Assembly: GCF_025766255.1 (NCBI RefSeq)
Contig: NW_026516781.1
Location: 62,001-126,000, forward strand
From: Zychaea mexicana
Taxonomy: Eukaryota > Mucoromycota > Mucoromycetes > Mucorales > Lichtheimiaceae
Direction of reading: 5' to 3'
Length of the DNA: 64,000 bases
The notes below the pieces were generated by a model. That model saw only the letters and a list, made by a program, of their open reading frames with translations. It did not search any database and was not told the origin of the DNA. Below, piece after piece: positions 45,528 through 58,400 of this stretch (its first letter is position 1; each line of letters starts with the position of its first letter). The position numbers were made by a program, and so were the translations under genes.

Positions 45528-46951
45528 TTAGTCAATGATACGAAGATCCTGCTTTCGATCCTTGGCATACTCATCCTTGTACTTGTTAAATATGTCCTCC
45601 AATCCAGCAATATATTGCTTCTGAACTTCAAGTAATTGCTCTTGTGTAGGTTCCTTCTGATCCTTTTCCAGCTTTGGTACGGGAATAGGCTTGCCGACTA
45701 TTGAAAACACGTCATTGCTTATTAGAAAAAAAAAACAGTGTTGACTGAAGAAGAAGGCTGTTTTTATATGGGAAGCATGACAATGCTCTGGTGACCATCA
45801 TTACATATCCCACACTTGTCATGGCACTTTACCAACAGTAACGATGGGGTGTCTAAAAGGAATTATCCCCACATCATCTAGTAACATATCACTTATTAGT
45901 AACTTGTTTCAATACATCTTTCAGGTTGTGTATAGTGAAACACCTACAGTTAAATATCCCGCGCGCATGGAACAATGGCATAGTAAAGCCAAGCAAAGAT
46001 TGCATTTTCTTTTGAACCTTCCAAAGCGTGGTCCCTTTGTCATTATCGACTTGTTCATAAATATCGTTTTCGCCGAATGAAAAGACCGGGACAAGCGCTG
46101 CATTATGTTTGATAGCGAGTCGGATAAACCCGAGCCGACGCTTCAGGGTCAGATCGGTTGTGCCTGGACGCGCGCTCAATGACTCGGCTGCTCCACCAAT
46201 GACAATGACAATGGATCGACCTGGACCTGACGACAGAATGGATTCACACGAGTGTCGAGAAACGGATGCAATGCCCAGAGACAAAATCAAGTCGCGATAA
46301 AGTGGTAATCGAAAGTTGCTGTATGGGATTGGATAAGCAATGGCATGAACATGATAGTAGTAGTAGTCAATGGATTTTTTTTTTTTACCTGGCCAGAGTT
46401 AACAAGCTAGGAACAATGCCCGGGAACTTGTCGGAGAATCCCGTGGCTTCAGTGGCAAAGTTAGCAAAGGCGCCCATGGAGATAATGCCATGAGGATGAT
46501 AGCCAAAGACATAGTTGTGCTTTGGGTCCAAATCTTGTTCCTGAAGAGACAAAAAAAATTGTTGCCAAATTAAATTAGGAGAGACTCTTTGATACAGTGA
46601 CATGTACAGTGCTCGACGACGACGACGACAACAACAGCAGCAATGAAGGGTTTTTCATTTTACTTTGATGAGTTTGACAGGAAAATAATCGACAAAGTAG
46701 GTCCAGAGCTTCCATCGTCTGGGCCGATCGTAGCGTCGTCCCCCGTTTTCTGGAGCCTTGTCGGTGTAGAGGAATGAGATATAGGCTATCAAGAGCGGCC
46801 AGAGGACCGGGTGCGTGAAGAGGGAGGCGAATATGACAAGACATATGAAAAGCATAAAGATCCAGCAGCAGACGGCAAACATTTGCAAGCGTCGTTCGAA
46901 TGGAATGCCATGGAGTGGTGCCCACCGCACTTGGGGCATTGTGTCTGTCAT
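45528..46951 (-). CDS. DGA1: Diacylglycerol O-acyltransferase, DGAT2 family
   Basis: Five exons: 45528..45697, 45833..45877, 45948..46318, 46389..46540, 46664..46951 (341 aa); phases close. It makes triacylglycerol from diacylglycerol and acyl-CoA at the ER and lipid droplets. Two close hydrophobic segments (about 25-65) form the usual membrane hairpin. NYVFGYHPHG carries the HPHG catalytic motif at 111-114. RSIVIVIGGAAESLSARPG, RLGFIRLAIKHNAALVPVFS and FGEND follow, all DGAT2 hallmarks. PFRHPIVTVVGKPIPVPK leads to the C-terminal helix. Length is typical. The gene is divergent from the esterase gene across about 0.56 kb. Monoacylglycerol or wax acyltransferase activity in the same superfamily cannot be ruled out. 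Confidence 0.95.
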
Positions 46952-47514
46952 GCTAATAATAATAATAATAATACTCGAACAGTAATCAAGAAGCGTGCAG
47001 ATAAAAAAAAAGTGGGAAAGGGAAGAAGAAGAATATGAAGTTGTTGGTGGGGGGGGGGAGGGAGGAGAGAGAGTAGTGTGTTAGAGTGGAGAAAGAGAAC
47101 AAGAAACGCTTGGCTCACGTTTGCTGCCAGCCCAGCGCTCTGATCGTATTAATAGCTTGTTTTCACATGATGATGATTTTCCAAAGCAGCAGCAGCAACC
47201 TTTTCTTGCTTACCCTAATAATACGAGAGACACAAGCTTATTACTGCTGCACGGCACACATACTCCGGCACATGTAGACCCGCGTGCAAAATAACTCATG
47301 TCACACACTATTCCGCATTAAGCTGCCCTCTCGTAAAGGCATTTTACACACCCACACACACCGTTTAACAAAAATCCCAGCTCTTCCCTTTAAGAATACA
47401 CGGCCCGGCCATTGCCCTGTTCTGCAGTATTTAACACCCACCCACCCCCTCTTTATAACTCTTCACACCAACCATTCGAAAAAAGAGAAATTGTTATTTC
47501 TCAGGGAAAGGAAC
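46952..47514. other. Divergent promoter region between DGAT2 and esterase genes
   Basis: Shared upstream region of two lipid-related genes on opposite strands. It has purine-rich stretches on the left and a CA/pyrimidine-rich right half. Co-regulation is possible but not shown by any recognised site. Confidence 0.5.
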
Positions 47515-49662
47515 ATGCTTGCTTTCATTACCTCGTTGCCAGCAGCGGCCTATGTACTCAATGTCCTCGTTTCCGGCCTACTCACCGCACTTGCTTTCCA
47601 CAAACAAGTGACGCAAGAAGTGTTTGGCGGGAATGCGTTCATGCGCAAATTCCTTATTGCTGCCGATTCATCTGCTTCGACATTGAGCGAACTGCCATTG
47701 CATGTCTTGGCTCTCAAATGGATCACTATTCAACTGACTCACTGCGTCGGCGGCTTTGGTAAGGAGCAGTCTTTATAACCCAACCCATTTGTATTATTTA
47801 CAAAAAAAAAAAAATGTCAAAAAAAAAGTTTAACGGAACCGCACTGTCTTTTTCTTTTCTGGAATAGGTTACACACTCGCATGGCTGCTCTCTTATGTAG
47901 ACTATGTTATCCTCGGTTTTCTACTCATGCTGTTTGTTGAAAGTTGGAAAGAGGATGCTGTTGTTGAAGAGGCTATCAAGGATTTGGCGGGTGGAGATCC
48001 TGCTGATACGGTCGATAGTATCATGAGGTACCCACTCTTTCAATTTTCCATGTTGAACTTTTTGTCAGCCGCTTTTATTTAAACTGTTCCTAACCACGAG
48101 CATAGCGCGAATAATGTAAGACGTATCCTGAACCCTATATGGACTCCGAAGGATATTGTCATGTATCCCAATAGTAGGTTAAAAGAAACTAATAGTGTGT
48201 GTGTGTGTGTGTGTGTGTATGGAAAAACCCTCCCCTAATTGTCTATCTTTTTCAAGTCACCTATGCAACAAACGAAGAAACTACCGAAGCCATTGAGCTT
48301 ACCAACGATTACGACCAACCGCGTAAAATGGCGCTAGATATCTACAAATGGTCTAAAGCACCCAAAAACTCGGGATTACGGCCTGTCCTGGTGAAGATCA
48401 TGACCTTTTTTCTTTTTTCATCGCGACACACAAAATGTTATACATGCTGACAGAACGTGTCTGTGCCAATGGGAACCCACCCTCATGTGATTATTTATCA
48501 TGTTTTCAACTAGGTCCACATCCATGGCGGAGCTTGGCGGATGGGCGGCAAAGGATGGTTGTACCCGCATGAAAAGACTTTGGTGACTGAGGAAAACTGG
48601 GTAAAAATAATATTTCTCCTTTTTATATGTGGTTCCCCTTATCTAATTCATATACAACGTACCATAGCTTGTGGTCAACATTGGTTATAGACTGGCGCCT
48701 AAGAACGCATACCCTACTCATCTTATCGATGTCAAACGTGCTTTACGCTATCTGAAAAAGTGCATCAGTGCATTTGGTGGTGATCCAAACCTTATTGTAT
48801 TGTCAGGTAATTAACTAACGTTTTTGGAAAAAAAAAAATCCGTATGCTAACAACGTATGTTACCCAATGATGTGTCTGATCAACCTACCCATTTTAAATC
48901 AGGCGATTCTGCCGGTGGCCATCTTGCTGCTATGGCTGCATTCACAGCAAATGATCCTCAATACCAACCTGGTTAGTAACTAGGCCAAGATTATTATTTT
49001 TTTCGTCCTCTCACTGCTTCTTACAATGGAAAACCCCCACACTTTATAGGCTTTGAAGATGCAGACACAACTGTCAAAGGTGTGATTACTATCAATGGAG
49101 CTTTGGATGTACAAAGCGACAAATCTCGAGGCGAATACTTTTCTCATAAAGTGGCACTGAAGGACAAAGTGGATCCAGAGTTCTTGGGCAAACATTCGCC
49201 CGTTGATCTTGTGGATAAGGCTAACCAGGACGGTCTGCTCGTTCCTTTTCTGGTCATCACTGGAAGTAGAGATGCTATTGTGGATTGCTCCATTGGACGT
49301 CGATTCAAAAAGAACTATGATCTAGGTAAAAGGGACTATAAAGATATTTGTATAGCTACCGGATAAGTAAGTAAGGAGGGGAGCAAAGTCTTGTTATTAA
49401 ACGTATGTGTTGTTTTTTCTAGCTCTAGGTGAAAAGGCAAACACGGTTGCATCTCAATGCACACTAGTAGAACTCCCGGTAAGCAACTAACTTCATTGTC
49501 GCTCTGCACTCTTTGATCACGTAAGAACTCATATATTCTGGTTTTTCTATGAAAATCAAGGCTGCCCATCACATCTGCCACCTCAGCTGGTCTCCACGCA
49601 GTATTTATGTTTCACGCCTGATTCAAGTCTGGTGTCAACTATTCTACAACAAACACAAATGA
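47515..49662 (+). CDS. Alpha/beta-hydrolase esterase with N-terminal membrane spans
   Basis: Ten exons: 47515..47758, 47868..48027, 48106..48173, 48257..48390, 48514..48600, 48668..48806, 48903..48971, 49050..49325, 49423..49478, 49561..49662 (444 aa); every phase closes. The N-terminal part has hydrophobic segments that should anchor it in a membrane. The hydrolase core has the oxyanion motif HIHGGAW, NIGYRLAPKNAYPT, the nucleophile elbow GDSAGG, Asp in TGSRDAIVD, and a likely catalytic His in AAHHICHLSW. This is the hormone-sensitive-lipase-like carboxylesterase group, related to isoprenylcysteine methylesterase and steryl-acetyl hydrolases. The substrate is not readable. The donor after exon 4 is GTGAAG, which is weak. 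Confidence 0.9.
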
Positions 49663-50242
49663 TCACCTCTCTCTCGTTGTATATCCACCTCCACTTCACC
49701 CTCCCAAACCCATCGCAATACAATTACATTTCCTTTTTCTTTTTCTTATGTACCATGTGTGCGTGTGTGTGTGTGTGTGTGCGTGGTTTATATCTTTATA
49801 TATAATTGTTAATGTGTGAGTTGAAAGAGGGTCAAATGTGCAATTGTGTTTCCTATTTCTTTTTGGGGGCCTTATACAACGGTGGAGATTGGATAGGATA
49901 GGATCAAAGATAGAGAGGATGAGAGAGAGAGAAAGAGAGGTAGAATAAGAGCCAAAGAGCGTTGTTGTTGCTGTCGTTTTCTTGTAAGTGTTGACAATAG
50001 AAAGGAAGAAAAAAAAAGTAATCTAACGATGATTATCAGTGGTGTGAAATCAATCCAATTTGGAATCTAGGATGAAAAGCAAAAGAAAGATCACAAAAGA
50101 AAAGAAGAGGAAAAGACTCTCTTTCTTCTATCTAGACGAGCCGCCTATTGTGTTTTTTTTCAAGATAATAACAGAAAATCAGGTTAATAACACTTTATTA
50201 TATGTATATACACATACACATAAGATTGACCCGCTACCTTTA
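49663..50242. other. Convergent 3' intergenic region
   Basis: Between the esterase and UFD1 stop codons. Contains a GT run at about 49758-49784 and purine-rich sequence at 49915-49950. No gene seen. Confidence 0.6.
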
Positions 50243-52159
50243 CTACTTACTAAGTTTCCCATCCCGTTTAGAAGAGCCACCTTTCTTTCCTCTTAATGTC
50301 TGGCCCGCGCCTGCAAACACATGTGTCGGCTTTTCATCCTCTTGTTCTGAAGGTTTTGGCAATACTACAGGGAATCCAAAGAACAGCTGACCAAACGGTA
50401 ACGCCAACGGCCCATCATCATTAGGATCAAACTGTGGCTCGCCATCCTCATCCGTATCCATTTTGTCATTATTGCCGTTCTCGAATGCCTTTTTGTTCGA
50501 TCGAGCAGGTCTAAATAGTTTTGGCGTTATTAGTATCAGTAAACCTTTAAAATAGCGGTGTCATCTAAGTAGTGCTAATAGTAATCCTCACCCCTCCCTG
50601 AGATGATCCAAATCTTTGAATAACTTACTCTTTTCCTTTGCCTCGCAATGATTGACCTTTGCCTTCAAATACTGCAAATCTCGGCTTCTTTGGCTGTAAT
50701 TTTTCATCATTGAGCATTTGGCTCTTCTACAAGATATACCAAAATGGGTATTTAGTACAGTAATCTTTAAATCACCCGTGTTTTTCTTTTTTTTTTCTCG
50801 TCCAAATTACCATTGTTGATGTTGGGGTTGCTGCTCTTTGTGCTGAGGGCTCGACATAACCAACAGGTGGAGCGAAATCAACCTATATATATATATATAC
50901 ACACGCTCATTCAGGTTAAACCCTCTCTCCACTTTTTAAATTTTTGTATTACGCCCCAGTGAACAGAACAGAAAAATTGGACAATTCTGCTAACCTCCAA
51001 ATCAGTTTCCACAATGGATATGCCTGAATGCTCTTCAAAATTAGGTTTGACATCCAATACTCTAATCGCATACACTTTGTCGTTGTAATTGATTTGAATG
51101 ATGTCACCCAACGTCAGTGTGGAGAAATTACGTAATGCATTTTCAAGTCTATCATAAAAAAAGAAAACCAATCACGGTATTAGGCTCTCTGTCTCTCCAC
51201 TTTAACACGTACACACACGAAAAGAGAAATGATAAATTTCCTTACACTGCTTTTGGATCACTGATATCGAGAAAATCAGTCGATTGTGGTTGTATTTTTA
51301 CAAAAGAACCCAATGGCAATGTGGTATTCTTGATTTCTATCATATCGTTTGGTTCCAAATCCAACGTTTCCATCATCTAATCAAGAACAATGAGAATATC
51401 AAGTATTGTTTAGTAGTGATCCCGAAAATGAATACAGGTCTATATTGCATGTGTGTCTGTGTGTCTGTTTTTACCCATTGTGGAAAGTACGCGCGTCCTT
51501 CTTCGGCGACAAATTCAAGCACACCAGCATGGCTGCTCTTGCCCTTGCTTGCATTAATCAATCGAAACAGCATAGGGTATGAAATGTTGAGTTGAGCTAT
51601 AAATTCATCATCAGTATCCACGGATTCCAATAACCCCCCCCCACCGAACACCTCCATGCGTCTTTAACTAAGAGAAGCTTACAGAGTTTTTCCAATGCAG
51701 ACTGCGGAAGAATAACTGAAATGATGATTAACAAGCGATTGTTAGTAAAAAAAACCCCAGGACGAGATATCAGACACACACAGAGAGAGAGTAGTAATAG
51801 AAATATATATATATATCTATAAAGCTGCCCATTATTTCATAGTATTTACTTTTGCCACCATAATTGACGTTTTCTCTGTCACTGCCACTCTGCATCATTG
51901 CGATCGGATAGCAACGATAGAATTCAGAAAAGCCTCGGTTAGGATTCATCAAGCCAGATATAGGGTGACCCAAGCTACCGAAAAATCCAGGTGAAAAAGG
52001 GTTTTCATCGTCGAAATCACCGTTATACTATTGTATGCGTGCATGTATACATATATATATTCGTGAGTTTGTGTGTATATATACTCAATGACGACGGCCC
52101 AAAAAGAAAACTCGATCGTTCTTTTTGTAGATCTTTGAAGTAGGTCTCTATCTCACCAT
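50243..52159 (-). CDS. UFD1: Ubiquitin fusion degradation protein 1
   Basis: Nine exons: 50243..50510, 50629..50726, 50811..50882, 50995..51148, 51246..51376, 51475..51596, 51683..51715, 51850..52027, 52157..52159 (352 aa). With Npl4 it recruits Cdc48/p97 to ubiquitylated substrates in ER-associated and nuclear degradation. The N-terminal double-psi barrel (UT3) shows FSEFYRCYPIAMMQ, KIILPQSALEKLSQLNISYP and LEFVAEEGRAYFPQWMMETL. DPKAVLENALRNFSTLTLGD follows. The C-terminal part carries Cdc48/Npl4-binding repeats of the type GKGQSLRGK and GAGQTLRGK. The coding part of the first exon is exactly the ATG, spliced in phase 0 through GTGAGA; no other in-frame ATG gives the full N-terminus. Exon 51683..51715 is only 33 nt. 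Confidence 0.95.
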
Positions 52160-52508
52160 TTTGTGTATTTTCTCTCTTTATGATAGGGTTTCTTTGGGTT
52201 TGTTGTTGTACGAGTATGTGTGTGTATTTTTTCCTTTGCTGAAAAAGAAAGAGGACGATTGAAGAAAAAGCAAAAAGGGGAGAGAGAAGAGAGAGAGATG
52301 TATGCATTTGTGTGTCGTGTCTGTTCCCGTCCTACTTTTTTCCGACTCCGACCTTCTTGTCCGTCATGCGTGTCCGTTTGGGTCTTTGTGGCAGTGACGC
52401 AATGTTGTTAAGGGCAAATTTATTATTTTTAATTTGTTCACAAGTATTATATGGCACAAGGGTGGTTTTTTTTTCTCATACTGGCTTGAGTAGCGTAAAA
52501 AAAATGGA
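52160..52508. other. Upstream region of UFD1
   Basis: UFD1 leader and promoter on the minus strand, next to the 3' end of the Ser/Thr/Ala-rich gene. Purine-rich at 52240-52300. Nothing else recognised. Confidence 0.5.
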
Positions 52509-54142
52509 TTAAGTAGTACGGCGGACAGGGAGTTTGGTGGTGGATGTGTTATTATTATGATTGCAAGCAACGGGTAATCCACATCGTGGTCCAGCAGCAG
52601 CAGCAGCAGCAGCAACAACACCAGGAGGTTTCTTAATATTAGAGCGGGCAGCAGCAACAGCAGCAACAACAATGTCCGTTCGTTTCTGTGGACCATTGAT
52701 AGGTACTGGAAGATGGCTTGTGGATGAGACCTTTTTGTTATTGCCAGTAGTAGTAGTAGTAGTAGAAGTATTCGTGATGGGGGTAAGCAGCGGATCCTTA
52801 TTGTTTGCAGTGTTTGTTGTGTTGTTTGCAAAAGCAGCAGTGACAGGAGACTGTGGTGGGGATGGTGGCGGTATTTTTCTCGTTGTCAGTCTAGGAATCC
52901 GTGGTGGTCCCCTGAGTCTTGTGGGTGAAGACCGTGCGGTACCAATACTGTTGCTACGAGTGGTACTGCTACTTGTTGTGGTGGTTGCTATTGGTGCTTT
53001 CGACTCCTCTTCTTGTTCATCATTACTTGTATCGTTGGTGGTGCTGGTGGTGATCATGTTCTCTTCTTCCTCAGTTGCTGACGATGATGATGATTCCTCA
53101 GCTGGTTTGGCTGCTGCTGCTGCTGCAGGCGCCGTTGTCGTTGTGGTCGTCGTCGTCGTCAGCAGCAGCAGCTGATGCGTTGCTGTTTGTTCATCTCGCT
53201 GCATGATATCTTCCATATTGAGCGTGGGTGCATACACCTTGCTTCTGTTGCTACTAGTACTTTTAGTACTACTGCTACTGCTACTACTTGTGCTATTGTT
53301 GCTGCCGATAGTGCTGGAACTCGGGCTTGCTTTACAAACTGGAGGGTGCTCCTCCTTCGTTCGTCGTAAGCTTGGAGCTGAAGAATCCTTTGACAGTGTC
53401 CCCCGATTCTCTTGTACCAGTACTGGTTCAACACAGGCTTCTTCTTCCTCTTCTTGCTCGTCAAGCCGGTCATCACTGCTAGTGGGAGTCTTTCTCCCAG
53501 TGTTGATGCATCCCTTCTCGCCGTCATCGTTTGGATAGACCTTTTCATCTATCTTCTCCTTGTCCTCCTTGTTGTCATCATTGCTGTTGTCGTCGTCGTC
53601 TACTACTGGTTTTTCTTCTTCTTCTTTGGCCATACACTTTTCTTGGTGGTGTTGTTGTTTCTTGCTATCGCTGTTACAGTGGTCATCATCAAGACGCTCT
53701 TGATGTTCTTCATCCAATCGCGAATCTTGTTGTTGCTGGTGTTGCTCGTTCAAGCTAGGCTCTTTTGAACTTGTTTCTTTAAAGCTAAAGCTATTATTTA
53801 CAGGTTTTGAAAGATTACTACTGTTAGCGGAATAAGAATGGGGGGCGGTCATTCCCAATCATATTATACAGGAGAGAGTGTGTGTCCATACTTTGTTGGC
53901 GATACACATTCAGCAATAGCGCTATCGGAAGGAGATGATGATGATGATGTAGTAGCAGCTAATGTGGTTGTTGTTGTTGTTGACGTAGCAGTGAATTTAT
54001 TGCCATTAATCACAATATTGGTCTTGTCGACTGCTGTTCCGAGCAATCGTTCACTGATGACCCGGGTCGTTGGAAGTGGCGGGAACGCGTTCTTGATCTT
54101 TTCACTTTTTCCTTCATTTTTCTTCTTTTTGAAGAAAAACAT
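52509..54142 (-). CDS. Ser/Thr/Ala-rich low-complexity protein, function unknown
   Basis: Two exons: 52509..53820 and 53892..54142 (520 aa). The intron (GTATGG donor, CTAACAG acceptor, 71 nt) joins the frames in phase 2. I do not recognise a family. The protein starts MFFFKKKKNEGKSEK, and NAFPPLPTTRVISERLLG follows. Next comes a long charged and Gln-rich stretch, Ser and Thr runs, Ala runs, and a proline/arginine segment (RGPPRIPRLTTRKIPPPSPP) that could bind SH3 or similar domains. It is almost entirely predicted disordered. Much of the 3' half is built from trinucleotide repeats, so opposite-strand frames here are shadows. Gene reality is supported by the long frame and coherent splice phase, not by homology. 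Confidence 0.6.
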
Positions 54143-55460
54143 GGTTATTTGCTTTTCTGAAAGTAGTAGAAGAAAGGGGGAAGTAGGATGAAGGAATACC
54201 GGGAGCGTGCGTTGCGTGGTTGAAAAGAAAAGAAAGAGAAAGAAGAGGAGAGAGGACAGGCTGTTGTTGTTTTCGTAAAGAAAAAAAAAAGACAATGTGA
54301 GAAACGGAGGAGAAAAGAGAGAGGGGGAGGAGGAGGAGGATGAGGAGGGGTGGGAGTAGGAGATGTTAAAGAGGGGAGTGGAGTGAGGGAAAAAAAAGCT
54401 TTTAAAACCATCACGCACACGCATTCAGTGGGGTGTGTGTGTGTGTGTGTGTGTGTGCATAATAAGGAGGACTGTGCATGGTCTTCTTTTCTCTCGCACA
54501 CACACTTGGACAGCCTCTCTTAGTGTCTTACGGGCACGCACAGCATAAACAAGCAAATCATACAGGATGATTCAAGCATGCAGCAAGACTTTATTTATCA
54601 TCGTCAGCAGCACCATCCCAGCAGGAGTAGGCTGACTATGCAATACATGCTACATAACGGCGCATAGTGTACAGTCACGTTTGCCCTTTTCTCTCGTTCT
54701 TTTACAAAACTGCAATGATCATGGATTCGCTTTTTTCGGTAAGGATTTGCTATACATCTCTAATATCTCAAAAGAACCATGAAGAAGATGGCTCGTAAAT
54801 TAAATATCGGAAGAATACAAATGATGCAATCCGAGTTTGGTTCGCTTGTAGCACTGAAAAAACCTGGGACAAAGTTTGCTTTCAAACACATTTACAAAGC
54901 GGCTGGAACCAATAATGACGCTATAACAATAATACAGCTCGATTAACTATTTGTCATCTATATAACAGAAACAATACCAATAATACTTGATGACACGTTG
55001 CTGTTATACAATATTAGTACTGTTATACATTAAACCCGTATGGTGGTGATGATCTATGTATGTGGAACAAGAACCAGAGGATGGTGATGGTTGATAAAGC
55101 ACCGCCAGATCAAAAAGACACAAAGTCATTGTGCAATTAATTTTATTGCTATAATTCTTTTGACTCAAAAGTTTTTTTTCTCGCTTTTTATGACGGCAAG
55201 AATGAAGAGAGGGCGGTTGACTTGATTTGAAGGTTGTAGAGTGCGTGCTATATAGTAGGTAGTTACTACTGAAAGGAGGGGATGGGGTTTGTTCCAAGGG
55301 GCGGCGAATTGTGAAAGTTATAAGGGATGTGTGAGACAAGAAAAAAAAAAGATGGGTGATATACATATATATAAAGAGGATTATTACAGACAGAAAACAA
55401 CAAACAACAAAGCAACAAAACAACAATATAATAAATATATGATTGTATGAATATATATGA
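54143..55460. other. Intergenic, 1.3 kb
   Basis: Left part is purine-rich on the plus strand, probably the leader of the Ser/Thr/Ala-rich gene. A GT run lies at 54433-54457. The right part, to 55460, includes the FHIP 3'UTR. No gene was seen; the minus-strand 161-codon frame at 55004 lacks protein character. Confidence 0.55.
54433..54457. repeat. GT microsatellite
   Basis: Uninterrupted GT run upstream of the Ser/Thr/Ala-rich gene. Confidence 0.9.
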
Positions 55461-58400
55461 TTATGCATAACGGATAACGTCAATGCCAACAGATCGTCTA
55501 ACTTGCATGATTGCCACTAACTCCTTGATAGTTTCTTCGAGAATCACAACATTGTTCAACAGCGTTGACAATGTAATTTCGGTGGATTTGTCCATACGGC
55601 GCTGTTGCGAAGGGTTAGCAGCCTTGGGTGCAAACGTATCTTCATCATCTTCGTCTAGATCCAGGATTGGCTCTTCGATCTCGGTGACGAAATTGGAAGG
55701 GAACAAGGGCTGGATACGGATCGTTTGGGCTCTTTTGGCATGGATGGCGAGTGGTGACATTGGATGCTGTTGTAATGAGAGTGGAGGAGACGATGTGGTG
55801 GATGATGAAATGGATCTGGTAGGTTTGATCGGGCTGCTGCTAGCATTACTACTGCTGCCATTAACAGCTGCAGCACCTGCAGCTGCTGCTGCTGCGGTAG
55901 TAGTAGTAGTAGTGGTGGTAGTAGAACTGGATATGGATGGCCGCATCATAACTGAAGCGCGTCGAACATCGTTATTAGGTGGTACAGATGACGGTGGCTG
56001 CTGTTGTCGTGTGGATGTCGATGATGAAGTCACCATACCGACTTGTGCATCCGTCTGTGTATCTCCCACCATCAATCCATTCCGTCGTTCCTGTAACAAT
56101 CGATCAAACCCATCCACCTCGGACCGATAATAATCGATTTGTTGTGTAAGCGTACGGAACAATGTAAAGAACGGCGGGAACGATTTGAATTGTATAGGCT
56201 GCGTCATTTTTGTAGAGTTGCGATCGACGCCAAAATCCACAGACCGGTCGTCATCATCGGCATCTTCATCCACAGCCGTCGTTTCAAACTGTGCGTAAAT
56301 ATCTTTGGCACGAATCGAATCGCTCTTGTTGTTTTTACCATCATCACTTTTGTCAATACCATTGCTAATGTGTGCGCGTTGCAATTGATCGCTTGCGTCA
56401 AGTACGAGCACATCGTCCGGCTTGGTTCGATCACTTTCTTGAAAAGCAATCCAGCCTTCCAAACTTCGATAAGGGCAGACGGCAAGTGCCGAAATCACAC
56501 CTGTCAACACCAAGTTCAACTCGGGCGACTGTGCAAAGAAATGGCTCAACAAGCCGAGTAATATCTGAAGCAATGGATCCGTCGATCTGATCCTATGTTT
56601 GAACATTTTTGTTCGACTACTTGGTTGTATTTGTTGTTGCTGCTGCTGCTGCTGCTGTTGTTGTTGCTGCTCCTTGACCTCTTTGTGGTCAAATCGTTGG
56701 CCATACTTGAAGCTCCTCCGTCTCTCACTCTTGGTGGTCTTTGCACCATTCTTGTTGCCATTACTTGGCGTAACCCCGGTAAATGTATGGTAGCACATGT
56801 CATTGTCCATAACCGTCTCAATGTCCTGCAAGTAATTCTCGTATCCAAACGACATGATATCCTCTGCGTGGGTCTGATCGACTGCTGTGATCAAGGAGAA
56901 ATACAGCTCAATTTCCCGCAAATGGTGTGAGATGATGGTGGCCTTGTCGTCGAGTGTTTGCTGCTTGTTGTCTGGATAAATGGACAACAGCTTGAGCGCG
57001 TAGCGACAATGTCGAGTGACGAGTGTTTTGAGCAACTTTAACGTGGCGACGACTGTAGGTTGTGAACTTGATTTGAGCCGGCTAAAGATCAAGTCCTTGA
57101 GAGTAAACCGCTCAGCGGCTGTAAAGTAAGGCGAGCTCTTGAATTGGTCGAGTTCGATTCCGGCAAACACATTGTTCCCATAGGGCGTAGACGGTGCTGA
57201 TGTCCCATCCGCTGCCTGTTGCTGGATCCCATAATTATCCTCGTCCATCAAAAACCCTACCACCACATTGGCCAGATCATCCTGCTGCAATATCTGGAGA
57301 ATCAAATCGATATAACTTATAACTGCAACCGAAGAGCCATCCGTGTCGGAACACTCGAGAATCGACGGATACAGGATATTCTCCAAAAAGATCGTCCGAA
57401 TTGACTGTAACAACCGCATCGAGATTTCGGCATTGGGACATCGTGTCAATACGTCCTGACAAAACTCAAAGAGTTTCAAAAACGAGTCGAGCTGGTACTT
57501 GAATTCGTGCGAGCTTGACTTTTCGACAACGCCCGGCATCGCGTAACGTGGATCAACAATATCCTGACCGATCAAATAGGATGCCAAGTTACTGTTCAGT
57601 TCGGCCTCGTCCTTGATCATGAGTTTACGCGGCAGTTGGGAATACAGCGCGCCCAGTCCGGCTGCCATGATGGTCGCGAAATCCGATTCAATAATAAAGT
57701 CGCCGAGTTGATGCGTTGCCATTTCCATAAGGAATAATAAGCCAGTACGTGCAAAATCGCCTGTCCTTCCTTCACGATGTACGAATCGCAACAAGTATGT
57801 GAAAAGTAGAAACTCGTACTCGGGTTTTTTGGGCTGTGGTTGTTGCTTTTGGTGCTGTGGATCAACAGTGCTGCCGTTGTTATTATTGTGAGTGTTGTCA
57901 ACGAGCTTTACTGGCGTATGCGTCTTTTGTGGTGTTGTCAACCATTGTTTGTCGTGAAAGAAAATATTGAGCAATGCAGGGAACCCATGGATTTTCGAGC
58001 AAATGATATACATCAGATCAACCAGGTCTTCGTGATACAAGTCGCTTTGCCGTTCGTCGATCACGCAGAAGCGCAGCAATTTGATGGTCGGTTTATGGAC
58101 GGCATTGTGGACAAGGAACCGGTCGTCAAGCAGATCCACCATATTCGCGATCGTACGGATGGCCTCGCCATGTATACCCACAGGATTATCTGATTTCTCG
58201 GATACGTTGACGAGATATTGCAGAATACCGTTCTTTAAAAAGTATTCCATACACACACCCGTCGTGTTGTCTTCTTGTCGTGCCTCTTCATCCACTAGCA
58301 TGTCCATCATTTGTCGCAATTTGCTCGGAATCTCGGTTTGTTGCACGTGTACATTGGCCTTACGGTCTTCCACCATCAAGATGTTCTATATATACGAAAG

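Noticed and set aside
52561..53768. Long plus-strand frames rich in Val, Ala and Leu
   Set aside because: They are shadows of the trinucleotide-rich minus-strand gene; repeats leave several frames open.
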